Shown here: positions 52,510 to 64,000 of the stretch, piece by piece | How the letters are laid out: each line of letters opens with the position of its first letter | How positions within the stretch are numbered: the stretch's first letter is position 1 | Notes under the pieces: model-generated | Databases searched by the model: none | What the model was told of the DNA's origin: nothing | The model's input: the letters and a program-made list of their open reading frames with translations, nothing else | Translations under genes and position numbers: made by a program | NCBI GenBank assembly: GCA_029237695.1 | Contig: CM055268.1 | Coordinates: forward strand, 52,227,131-52,291,130 | Direction of reading: 5' to 3' | DNA from: Conchocele bisecta | Taxonomy: Eukaryota > Mollusca > Bivalvia > Lucinida > Thyasiridae | DNA length: 64,000 bases

Positions 52510-52572
52510 GGATGCAGTTCCATTAGAAAATAAATAATTTAAACGCGTAAAGCCAAAAAAAAGTTGACACAA

Positions 52573-53107
52573 AACGATGATATAATTATCAGCTGTTTAT
52601 GTGACAAAAATCACACAAGTTTGCACAATCTGTTGTAGTTGTTGTTGTAGGTCTCTAATTCAGGCGCTTATTTTTCGCCACAAAGACTGCAAGAGCATTG
52701 TTCCGACAAACCCCATGCAGTTGACCTGTATCTAATATTAAACATACCCAAGACAAATCGTGGTTTGCTATGTACACTCAACCAGTATGCTGGCAAAAAG
52801 AGTCAGCCGGGTGGCCGAGGTAGGTTTTAATGTGGAGTTGTTGTTGTTGTGTTTTGTCGTGGCACCCAGAGATTACTGGTAATGTTCTGTGTAAGTTGAT
52901 ACTTTCCGGTCATGTAAATTTTTTTTTACATGTGCTACGTATTTGCAGTACGTACATCTGCAAAGACCAGTTCCCATTCATCAATATCCATCCATCTATA
53001 TCATGTATGAACCTCTTTCGAGGAACCTATGCAGCTGCGCATCTGTGCCGGTCTTCATCACCGATACTGTTATAATTATTGAATGAGTAAAGATCAGCAT
53101 GAGGCTA
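52573..53107. other. NADK2 5' flank
   Basis: Probable 5' UTR or promoter region. No TATA box or initiator can be assigned with confidence. GTTGTT-rich runs lie at 52625-52650 and 52840-52853. I see no upstream non-coding exon that can be supported. Confidence 0.4.
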
Positions 53108-54390
53108 ACAAGAGTTGTCAGAAGACAACGAAGCTCGCCTGTTGGCAGCCTTCACTCAAACTTGGCACAGTTGCATAAAAAACATGAATATTATATAACT
53201 TGACCTAGGGTTAAGGCGCGTGCGGTGGACCTTGACATTGGGGTCAGTGGTGCAAGGTGGGTCGTAGCATAATATAGCATATTAAGATGAATGCATGTAT
53301 GAAATATCAATGCGCTCCCTGAAAACAGAAGTAAAACAAAATTTAACCCAACGTTAGGTTTATGAACGCACTAAGTTGGTGATTTTCTACAGCATGATAG
53401 CTATTCACATGAGGAATGCATGTATGAATGTGCTAAGTTTGTGAACTTGACCTTCAGGAAAAAGGTGGGGGTGGGTCATGGATTTTCTGTAGCACAATAG
53501 AGGATCATCAGATGAATGCATGTATAAAATATCAAAGCGTTCCATGTACAGAAACAGAAGTTACACAACATTTACCACAACATTAACTTTATGAACATGC
53601 TAAGTTTGTGACCTTCACCTTGGGGTAAGGGTTGGGTGGTGGGTTGTGGATTTGCTACAGCATGATAGAGGGTCGTCTGAGGAATGCATGTATCAAATAT
53701 CAAGGCGTTCCATGAAAGAAAACAGATGTTATAAGACATTTACCACAATGCTAAGTTTATGAATGTGCTAAGTTTGGGACCTTGAAATTGGGGAAAGGGG
53801 TGGGGGAGGGTCGTGGATTTGCTATAGCACGATAGAGTATAATCAGATGAATGCATGTATGAAATAGCAAGGCGTTCCCTGTAAAGAAACAGAAGTTATA
53901 AAAAGACATTTACTCCAACGTTAAGCTTATGATGTTCATCTTAGGGAAAGGGGTGGGGGAGGGTGGGGGTCATGGATTTGCTGTAGCACAATAGAGGATC
54001 ACATGAATGCATGTATGAAATATCAAAGTGTTCCCTGTAACGAAACAGAAGTTACACAACATTTACCCCAACGTTAAGTTTATAAACATGCTAAATTTGT
54101 GACCTTGAACTTGGGGTAAGGGTTGGGTGGTACGTTGTGGATTTGCTACAGCATGATAGAGGGTCATCTGAGGAATGCATGTATGAAATATCAAGGCGTT
54201 CCATGAAAGGAAACAGATGTTATAAGACATTTACCCCAACGTTAAGTTTATGAATGTGCTATATTTGTGACCTTGACCTTGGGGAAAGGTGTGGGGTGGG
54301 TCATGGATTTGCTATAGCACGATAGAGTATCATCAGATGAATGCATGTATGAAATAGCAAGGCGTTCCCTGCATAGAAACATAAGTTATA

Positions 54391-57353
54391 ACAAGAGGGA
54401 CATGATGGCCCTAATACGCTTACCTGACTCCATGAACACCAGACGAGAATGTGACATTGTCATATGTGTTTTAATAAAATTGTGCTATTGTTAGATGGCG
54501 GTCATCTTGGATTAAGCGATGACTCTCATTTTACCAAATCTGAAAATGCTTCACCCAAGGATGTTAATTTACTATGAAGTTTGGCCAGCATCGGCCATAT
54601 GGTTCCTGAGAAAAAGACGTTCAAAATCTTAAATAAATGGACCTTTTGGAGGCCATCATGGATGACATAATCATGCGATTCCAACAAATATTGCACCAGA
54701 GCAATCGCCTCATCGATACCTTCAATTTGATATATGACATGAGCATATTTGGTCAAAAATAAAATTTGACCCCACGGGCCACGCCCATATTTGACCCCGA
54801 GGTCACCATTTTAACAACTTTGAAAGAGCATTCTACGTACGTCGATCATTTCTACCAAGGTTCGTCGAAATCCGGCAGGCGGATCATGAGAAGAAGATTT
54901 TTTTAAGAATTTGTGCTATTTTTAGACGGCGGCCATCTTGGATTAGCGACGACCTCCGCTTTAACAAATCTGAAAATATTTCACCCATGGACCTTAACTG
55001 TGAAGTTTGGCCACCATGGGCCAAGCGGTTCGTGTGAAGAAGAATTTTGAAATCTCTAATATTTAAAGAACAACCTTTTGACCTTTCGACGGCATTCTTG
55101 GATGACATGACCATCCAATTTCGATAAAATAATGTACCAGAGCGATCGCCTCTTTGATACCTTCGATTTGATATAGACATGACCATATTCAGTCAAAAAT
55201 AAAATTTGATCCCAATTTGACCCCACGGGCCACGCCCATTTTTGACCCCGGGGTCACCATTTTAACAACTTTGAAAGAGCATTGTACATCGATCATTCCT
55301 ACCATGTTTCGTCGAAATCCGGAAGGCGGTTCATGAGAAGAAGATTTTTTAAGAATTTGTGCTATTTTTAGACGGCGGCCATCTTGGATTAGCGACGACC
55401 TCCGTTTTAACAAATCTGAAAATATTCACCCATGGACCTTATCTGTGAAGTTTGGCCACCATGGGCCAAGCGGTTCGTGTGAAGAAGAATTTTGAAATCT
55501 CTAATATTTAAAGAACAACCTTTTGACCTTTCGACGGCATTCTTGGATGACATGACCATCCAATTTCGATAAAATAATGTACCAGAGCGATCGCCTCTTT
55601 GATACCTTCGATTTGATATAGACATGACCATATTCAGTCAAAAATAAAATTTGACCCCAATTTGACCCCACGGGCACGCCCATTTTTGACCCCGGGGTCA
55701 CCATTTTAACAACTTTGAAAGAGCATTGTACATCGATCATTCCTACCATGTTTCATCGAAATCCGGCAGGCGGATCATGAGAAGAAGATTTTTTTAAGAA
55801 TTTGTGCTATTTTTAGACGGCGGCCATCTTGGATTAGCGACGACCTCCGTTTTAACAAATCTGAAAATATTTCACCCATGGACCTAAACTGTCAAGTTTG
55901 GCCACCATGGGCCAAGCGGTTCGTGTGAAGAAGAATTTTGAAATCTCTAATATTTAAAGAACAACCTTTTGACCTTTCGACGGCATTCTTGGATGACATG
56001 ACCATCCAATTTCGATAAAATAATGTACCAGAGCGATCGCCTCGTTGATACCTTCGATTTGATATAGACATGACCATATTCAGTCAAAAATAAAATTTGA
56101 CCCCAATTTGACCCCACGGGCCACGCCCATTTTTGACCCCGGGGTCACCATTTTAACAACTTTGAAAGAGCATTGTACATCGATCATTCCTACCATGTTT
56201 CGTCGAAATCCGGAAGGCGGTTCATGAGAAGAAGATTTGTTAAGAATTTGTGCTATTTTTAGACGGCGGCCATCTTGGATTAGCGACGACATCCGTTTTA
56301 ACACATCTGAAAATGCTTCACCCATGGACCATAACTGTGAAGTTTGGCCACCATGGGCCAAGCGGTTCGTGTGAAGAAGAATTTTGAAATCTCTAATAAA
56401 AGAACAACCTTTTGACCTTTCGGCGGCCATCTTGGATAACATGACCATCCAATTTCGACAAAAAATGCACAAGAGTGATCGCCTCGTTGATACCTTCGAT
56501 TTGATATATGACATGACCATATTCGATCAAAAATAAAATTTGACCCCAATTTGACCTCACGGGCCACGCCCATTTTTGACCCCGGGATCACCATTTTAAC
56601 AACTTTGAAAAAGCATTGTACATCGATCATTCCTACCAAGTTTCGTCGAAATCTGGCTGGTGGTTCATGAGAAAAAGATTTTTTAAGAATTTATGCTATT
56701 TTTAGACGGCGGCCATCTTGGATTAGCGATGACCTCCATTTTAACAAATCTGAAAAGGCTTCACCCATGGACCATAACTTTTAAGTTTGGCTACCATGGG
56801 CCAAGCGGTTCATGTGAAGAAGAATTTTGAAATCTCTATTAAAATAACGACCTTTTGACCTTTCGGCGGCCGTCTTGGATGACATAACCCTCCGATTTCG
56901 ACAAAAAATGCACCACAGTGATCGCCTCGTTGATACCTTCGATTTGATATATGACATGACCATATTTGGTAAAAAATAAAATTTGACCCCACTGGCCACG
57001 CCCATTTTTGACCCCGGGGTCACCATTTTGACAACTTTGAAAGAGCATTGTACATCGATCATTCCTACCAAGTTTTGTCGAAATCTGGTTGGTGGTTCTT
57101 GAGAAGATTTTTGAAGAATTTGTGCTAATTTTAGACGGCAGCCATCTTGGATTACGTAATGACGTCATTTTAACAATTTTGTAATCCCCCTACCAATGGA
57201 CCATGACCATAAAGTTTGGTGACTATAGGCCCAATTGTTACCGAGGAGAAGACGCTTGAAAATATTCACGGACGACGACGGACGACGACGGAGGGACGAC
57301 GACGGACACATTGCGGTAACAATTGCTCATATGAGCTTCGCTCAGGTGAGCTA
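54391..57353 (+). mobile_element. B-family element in the D array, long copy
   Basis: The start is ACAAGAGGGACATGATGGCCC and the end GCTCATATGAGC, loop TTC, GCTCAGGTGAGCT. Five or six cores of about 445 bp. A GACGACGG run sits before the 3' hairpin. The D monomer it entered reads GTTATA then AAAAGACATTT, intact in neighbouring monomers, so there is no target duplication. Confidence 0.85.
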
Positions 57354-60300
57354 AAAAGACATTTATTTCAACGTTAAGTTTATGATGTTGATCTTGGAGA
57401 AAGAGGTGGGGGGGGGGGGCGGTTTTGGATTTGCTGTAGCACAATAGAGGATCATCAGATTAATGCATGTATGAAATATGAAAGCGTTCCCTGTAAAGAA
57501 ACAGAAGTTACACAACATTTACCCCAACGTTAAGTTTATGAACATGCTAAGTTTGTGACCTTGACCTTGGGGTAAGGGGTGGGCGGTGGGTCATTGATTT
57601 CCTATACCACAATAGAGTATCATCAGATGAATGCATGTATGAACTATCAAGGCGTTCCATAAAATGAAACAGGTGTTATAAGACAATTACCCCAACGTTA
57701 AGTTTATGAATGTGCTAAGTTTGTGACCTTCACCTTGGGGAAAGGGGTTGGAGGTGGGTCATGGATTTGCTATAGTACGATAGAGTATCATCAGATGAAT
57801 GCATGTATGAAATATGAAGGTATTCGCTGTAAATAAACAAAAGTTACACAACATTTACCCCAACGTTAACTTTATGAATATGCTAGGTTTGTGACCCTGA
57901 CCTTGGCGTAAGGGTTGGGTGGTGGGTCATGGATTTGCTACAGCATAATAGATGGTCATCTGAGGAATGCACGTATGAAATATCAAGGCGCTACATGAAA
58001 GGAAACAGATGTTATAAGACATTACCCCAATGTTAAGTGTATGCATGTGCTAAGTCTGTGACCTTGACCTTGGGAAAAGGGGTGGGGGGGGGGGTCATGG
58101 ATTTGATATGGCACGGTAGAGTATCATCAGACGAATGCATGTATGAAATAGCAAGGCGTTCCCTGTAAAGAAACAGAAAACAGAAGTTATAAAAATACAT
58201 TTACTCCAACGTTAAGCTTATGATGTTGATCTTGGGGAAAGGGTGTGGGGGTGGGGGGGGGGGAGGGGCGGTGTCATGGATTTGCTGTAGCACAATAGAG
58301 GATCACATGAATGCATGTATGAAATATCAAAGTGTTCCCTGTAACGAAACAGAAGTTACACAACATTTAACCCAACGTTAAGTTTATAAACATGCTATTT
58401 TTGTGACCTTGACCTTAGGGTAAGGGTTGGGTGGTGGGTTGTGGATTTGCTACAGCATGATAGAGGGTCATCTGAGAAATGCATTTATGAAATATCAAAG
58501 CGTTCCATGAAAGGAAACAGATGTTATAAGACATTTACCCCAACGTTAAGTTTAAGAATGTGCTAAGTTTGTGACCTTGACCCTGGGGTAAGGGGTTGGT
58601 GGTGGGTCATGGATTTGCTATAGCACGATAGAGTATCATCAGATGAATGCATGTATGAAATATCAAGGCGTTTGATGAAATGAAACAGATGTTATAAGAC
58701 ATTTACCCCAACGTTAAGTTTATGAATGTGTTATGTTTGTGACCTTGACCTTGGGGAAAGGGGTGGGGTGGGTCATGGATTTGCTATAGCACGATAGAGT
58801 ATCATCAGATGAATGCATGTATGAAATAGCAAGGCGTTCCCTGTAAAGAAACAGAAGTTATAAAAATACATTTACTCCAACGTTCAGTTTATGATGTTGA
58901 TCTTGGGGAAAGAGGTGGGCGGTCGTGGATTTGCTGTAGCACAATAGAGGATCATCAGATGAATGCATGTGTGAAATTTCAAAGCGTTCTGTGTAAAGAA
59001 CCAGAAGTTACACAACATTTACCCCATCGTTAAGTTTATGAACATGCTAAGTTTGTGACCTTGACCTTGGGGTAACGGTTGGGTGGAGGGTTGTGAATTT
59101 GATGCAGCATGATATAGGGTCATCTGAGGAATGCATGTATGCAATATCAAGGCGTTCCATGAAAGGAAACAGATGTTATAAGACAATTACCCCAACGTTA
59201 AGTTTAAGAATGTGCTCAGTTTGTGACATTGACCTTGGGGTAAGGGGTGGGTGGTGGGTCATATATTTGCTATACCACACTAGAGTATAATCAGATGAAT
59301 GCATGTATGAACTATCAAGGCGTTCCATAAAAGGAAACAGATGTTATAAGACATTTACCCCAACGTTAAGTTTATGAACATGCTAAGTTTGTGACCTTGA
59401 CCTTGGGGTAAGGGTTGGGTGGTGGGTTATGGATTTGCTACAGCATACTAGAGGGTCATCTGAGGAATGCATGTATGCAATATCAAGGCCTTCCATGAAA
59501 GGAAACAGATGTTGTAAGACAATTACCTCAACGTTAAGTTGTATGAATGTGCTCAGTTTGTGACATTGACCTTGGGGTAAGTGGTGGGTGGTGGGTCATG
59601 GATTTGCTATACCACAATAGAGTATCATCAGATGAATGCATGTATGAACTATCAAGGCGTTCCATAAAAGGAAACATATGTTATAAGACATTTACCCCAA
59701 CGTTAAGTTTATGAATGTGCTAAGTTTGTGACCTTGACCTTGGGGAAAGGGGTGGGAGGTGGGTCATGGATTTGCTATATTACGATAGAGGAACATCAGA
59801 TGAATGCATGTATGAAATATGAAGGTGTTCCCTGTAAATAAACGGAAGTTACACAACATTTACCCCAACGTTAAGTTTATGAATGTGCGAGGTTTGTGAC
59901 CTTGACCTTGGGGTAAGGGTTGGGTGGTGAGTCGTGATTTGCTACAGCATGATAGAGGGTCATCTGTGGAATGCATGTATGAAATATTAAAGGGTTCCAT
60001 GATAGAAAACAGATGTTATAAGACATTTACCCCAACGTTAAGTTTATGAATGCGCTAAGTTTGTGACCTTGACCTTGGGGAAAGAGGTGGGAGTTGGGTC
60101 ATGGATTTGCTATTGTACGATAGAGTATCATCAGATGAATGCATGTATGAAATATGAAGGTATTCGCTGTAAATAAACAGAAGTTACACAACATTTACCC
60201 CAACGTTAAGTTTATGAACATGCTAGGTTTGTGACCTTGACCTTGGCGTAAGGGTTGGCTGGTGGGTCATGTATTTGTTACAGCATGATAGATGGTCATC

Positions 60301-62178
60301 TGAGGAATGCATGTATGAAATATCGAGGCGTTCCATGAAAGGAAACAGATGTTACAATAAATTTACACCAACGTTAAGTTTATGAATGTGCTAAGTTTAT
60401 GACCTTGAGGTAAGGATTGGGTGGTGGTTCATGGATTTTCTACAGCATGATAGAGGGTCATCTGAGGAATGCATGTATGAAATAACAAGGTGATCCATGA
60501 AAGGAAACACAAGTTATAAGACATTTACCCCAACGTTAAGTTTATGAATGTGCTAAATTTGTGACATTGGCCATGAGGTAAGGGTTGTGTGGTGGGTCAT
60601 GGATTTGCTACAGCATGATAGAGGGTCATCTGAGGAATGCATGTATGAAATAACAAGGTGATCCATGAAAGGAAACAGAAGTTATAAGACATTTACCACA
60701 ACGTTAAGTTTATGAACATGCTAAGTTTGTGACCTTCACCTTGGGGTAAGGGTTGGGTGGTGGGTTGTGGATTTGCTACAGCATGATAGAGGGTCATCTG
60801 AGGAATGCATGTATGAAATATCAAGGCGTTCCATGAAAGGAATTAGATGTTATAATAAATTTACCCCAACGTTAAGTTTATGAATGTGCTAAGTTTGTGA
60901 CATTGACCTTGAGGTAAGGATTGGGTGGTGGCTCATTAATTTTCTACAGCATGATAGAGGGTCATCTGAGGAATACATGTATGAAATAACAAGATGATCC
61001 ATGAAAGGAAACAGAAGTTATAAGACATTTACCCCAACGTTAAGTTTATGAATGTGCTAAGTTTGTGACATTGGCCATGAGGTAAGGGTTGGGTGGTGGA
61101 TTTGCTATAGCATGATAGAGGGTCATCTGAGGAATGCATGTATGAAATAACAAGGTGATCCATGAAAGGAAACAGAAGTTATAAGACATTTACCACAACG
61201 TTAAGTTTATGAACATGCTAAGTTTGTGACCTTCACCTTGGGGTAAGGGTTGGGTGGTGGGTTGTTGATTTGCTACAGCATGATAGATGGTCGTCTGAGG
61301 AATGCATGTATGAAATATCAAGGCGTTCCATGAAAGGAAACAGGTGTTATAAGACATTTACCCCCAACGTTAAGGTTATGAATGTGCTAAGTTTGTGACC
61401 TTTGCCCTGTGGTAAGGGGTAGGCGGTGGTTCATAGATTTGCTATAGCACGATAGAGTATCATCAGATGAATGCATTTATCAAATATCAAGGCGTTCCAT
61501 GAAAGAAAACAGATGTTATAAGACATTTACCCCAATGCTAAGTTTATGAATGTGCTAAGTTTGTGACCTTGACATTGGGGAAAGGGATGGGGGAGGGTCA
61601 TGAATTTGCTATAGCACGATATAGTATAATCAGATGAATGCATGTATGAAATAGCAAGGCGTTCCCTGTAAAGAAACAGAAGTTATAAAAAGACATTTAC
61701 TCCAACGTTAAGCTTATGATGTTGATCTTGGGGAAAGGGGTGGGGGGAGGGTGGGGGTCATGGATTTGCTGTAGCACAATAGAGGATCACATGAATGCAT
61801 GTATGAAATATGAAAGTGTTCCCTGTAACGAAACAGAAGTTACACAACATTTACCCCAACGTTAAGTTTATAAACATGCTAAGTTTGTGACCTTGACCTT
61901 GGGGTAAGGGTTGGGTGGTACGTTGTGGATTTGCTACAGCATGATAGAGGGTCATCTGAGGAATGCATGTATGAAATATCAAGGCGTTCCATGAAAGGAA
62001 ACAGATGTTATAAGACATTTACCCCAACGATAAGTTTATGAATGTGCTATATTTGTGACCTGGACCTTGGGGAAAGAGGTGGGGTGGGTCATGGATTTGC
62101 TATAGCACGATAGAGTATCATCAGTTGAATGCATGTATGAAATAGCAAGGCGTTCCCTGTAAAGAAACAGAAGTTATA

Positions 62179-63770
62179 ACAAGAGGGACATGATGGCCCT
62201 AATTCGCTTACCTGACTCCATGAACACCAGAGGAGAATGTGACATTGTCATATGTGTTTTAATAAAATTGTGCTATTTTTAGATGGCGGTCATCTTGGAT
62301 TAAGCGATGACTCTCATTTTACCAAATCTGAAAATGCTTCACCCAAGGATGTTAACTTACTATGAAGTTTGGCCAGCATCGGCCATATGGTTCCTGAGAA
62401 AAAGACGTTCAAAATCTTGAATAAATGGACCTTTTGGAGGCCATCATGGATGACATAATGATGCGATTCCAACAAATATTGCACCAGAGCAATCGCCTCA
62501 TTGATACCTTCAATTTGATATATGACATGAGCATATTTGGTCAAAAATAAAATTTGACCCCACGGGCCACGCCCATATTTGACCCCGAGGTCACCATTTT
62601 AACAACTTTGAAAGAGCATTCTACGTCGATCATTTCTACCAAGGTTCGTCGAAATCCGGAAGGCGGTTCATGAGAAGATTTTTTAAGAATTTGTGCTATT
62701 TTCAGTCGGCGGCCATCTTGGATTAGCGACGACCTCCGTTTTAACAAATCTGAAAAGGTTTCATCCATGGACCATAACTGTCAAGTTTGGCCACCATGGG
62801 CCAAGCGGTTCGTGTGAAGAAGAATTTTGAAATCTCTAATATTTAAAGAACAATCTTTTGACCTTTCGGCGGCATTCTTGGATGACATGACCATCCAATT
62901 TCGACAAAAAATGCACCAGAGTGATCGCCTCGTTGATACCTTCGATTTGATATATGACATGACCATATTCGATCAAAAATTTGACCCCAATTTGATCCCA
63001 CGGGCCACGCCCATTTTTGACCCCGGGGTCACCATTTTAACAACTTTGAAAGAGCATTGTACATCGATCATTCCTACCAAGTTTCGTCGAAATCTGGCTG
63101 GCGGTTCATGATAAAAAGATTTTTTAAGAATTTATGCTATTTTTAGACGGCGGCCATCCTGGATTAGTGATGACCTCCATTTTAACAAATCTGAAAAGGC
63201 TTCACCCATGGACCATAACTTTTAAGTTTGGCTACCATGGGCCAAGCGGTTCATGTGAAGAAGAATTTTGAAATCTCTAATAAAATAACGACCTTTTGAC
63301 CTTTCGGCGGCCGTCTTGGATGACATAACCCTCCGATTTCGACAAGATGCACCACAGTGATCGCCTCGTTGATACCTTCGATTCGATATATGACATGACC
63401 ATATTTGGTCAAAAATAAAATTTGACCCCACGGGCCACGCCCATTTTTGTCCCCAGGGTCACCATTTTAACAACTTTGAAAGAGCATTGTACCTCGATCA
63501 TTCCTACCAAGTTTTGTCGAAATCCGGTTGGTGGTTCTTGAGAAGAAGATTTTTGAAGAATTTGTGCTATTTTTAGACGGCAGCCATCTTGGATTACGTA
63601 ATGACGTTATTTTAACAAGTTTGTAATCCCCCTACCAAAGGACCATGACCATAACGTTTGGTGACTATAGGCCCAATGGTTACCGAGGAGAAGACGCTTG
63701 AAAATATTCACGGACGACGACGACACATTGCGGTAACAATAGCTCACATGAGCTTCGCTCAGGTGAGCTA
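62179..63770 (+). mobile_element. B-family element in the D array, short copy
   Basis: The same ends, target position and flanking monomers as 54391-57353, but three cores shorter (about 1.6 against 3.0 kb). Together with flank identity this shows a duplicated block rather than a second insertion. Confidence 0.85.
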
Positions 63771-64000
63771 AAAAGACATTTATTCCAACGTTAAGTTTAT
63801 GATGTTGATCTTGGGGAAAGAGGTGGGGGGGGGGGGCGGTCTTGGATTTGCTGTAGCACAATAGAGGATCATCAGATTAATGCATTTATGAAATATCAAA
63901 GCGTTCCCTGTAAAGAAACAGAAGTTACACAACATTTACCCCAACGTTAAGTTTATGAACATGCTAAGTTTGTGACCTTGACCTTGGGGTAAGGGGTGGG

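Larger units (their letters stand above)
21935..52572 (-). other. NADK2 gene, nine coding exons
   Basis: Mitochondrial NAD kinase uses ATP to phosphorylate NAD+ to NADP+ in the matrix, supplying NADPH for proline synthesis and reductive steps of fatty-acid and lysine breakdown. The nine hand-built exons join with consistent phases into 447 codons (468 if the upstream ATG at 52572 is used), close to the vertebrate protein's length. Landmarks in order: a basic, acid-poor N-terminus suited to mitochondrial import; ITRYEFEKLRY; GGDGT (residues 155-159); NTDP (177-180); LNEVFIGE (280-287); SVDDG (299-303); CTGTGS (316-321); WDAALVVDGG (412-421). Introns of about 1-6.3 kb are full of mobile elements. 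No promoter or poly(A) site is clear. The family call is firm; the exact start codon is not. Confidence 0.93.
53108..64000 (+). repeat. D-family element: satellite-like array of about 167-bp monomers
   Basis: The start is ACAAGAG with perfect hairpin GTTGTC-AGAA-GACAAC (53114-53129), then GAAGCTCGCC. Then come roughly three dozen monomers, by eye, of about 165-170 bp, each with 'ATGAATGCATGTATGAAAT', 'CAACGTTAAGTTTATGAA', 'GTGACCTTGACCTTGGGG', a G-rich GGGTGGTGGG spot and 'GGATTTGCTA.AGCA'. Two B-family elements interrupt it. The 3' end is outside the window. Open frames across it are accidental. Confidence 0.8.

Noticed and set aside
54391..57353. Many minus-strand open frames of 60-146 codons
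   Set aside because: They recur in each B-family core with the same sequence and shift frame between cores. Copies at 605 and 15919 break them. They are shadows of a repeat.
605..63770. Classical Helitron ends (5' TC, 3' CTRR after a separate hairpin)
   Set aside because: The elements start ACAAGA-like and the 3' hairpin itself forms the end. CTAA after the B-family hairpin is tempting but other families lack it, so a Helentron/HINE comparison fits better.
53108..64000. CRISPR-like array
   Set aside because: The repeat units are about 167 bp with no short repeat/unique spacer alternation, in an intron-bearing animal genome.

Overview
This window is animal nuclear DNA, most likely from a marine bivalve mollusc. 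It is AT-rich, intron-bearing, and made mostly of transposable elements and satellites. Many of the repeats have the layout described for the oyster 'pearl' elements: short conserved ends, tandem cores of about 120-180 bp, and (ACGG)n runs next to the 3' end. tRNA-headed SINEs, LINE fragments and many palindromic MITEs fill the rest. There are no prokaryotic operons, rRNA genes, intact tRNA genes or CRISPR arrays.

One complete gene can be read: NADK2, the mitochondrial NAD kinase, on the minus strand. I assembled nine coding exons by hand: 52222-52509 (possibly starting at 52572), 48945-49033, 43136-43303, 41640-41729, 40355-40594, 33917-34068, 30521-30664, 25386-25425 (a 40-nt micro-exon) and 21935-22067. 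All junctions are GT-AG and phase-consistent. They join to a 447-codon frame with the family landmarks in order. About 95% of the 30.6-kb gene is intron, and the introns are mostly transposable elements. Immediately after the stop codon lies a diverged second copy of the last exon's 3' half, still in frame. A separate 88-nt exon-like block at 378-465 (minus) may belong to another gene running off the left edge.

Layout. 1-2.6 kb: three copies of a unique-looking repeat, one split by a hairpin-ended element and one by a palindromic MITE. 3.8-5.4 kb: an E-family tandem-core element. 6.5-9.5 kb: decayed coding remnants, including a LINE reverse transcriptase interrupted by a SINE and a second LINE's C-terminus. 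9.6-13.2 kb: a 3.6-kb foldback element with arms of about 1 kb. 13.4-21.8 kb: pearl-like cores, SINEs, another E-family element with nested insertions, and a recent exact 357-bp duplication. 21.9-52.6 kb: NADK2. 53.1-64.0 kb: a satellite-like array of monomers of about 167 bp that continues past the window, invaded by a B-family element and then amplified with it in a unit of about 7.8 kb.

The most interesting pattern is a shared architecture among unrelated-looking elements. Most begin ACAAGA or similar, then a small hairpin, then a short box. The same box recurs as the 5' arm of the 3'-terminal hairpin, and its reverse complement forms the 3' arm. The box sequence differs in every family while the complementarity is kept. 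Four insertions have an uninterrupted relative elsewhere in the window, and these empty sites show no target-site duplication. This fits Helentron/HINE-type rolling-circle elements, although no Rep/helicase gene is present here to prove it.
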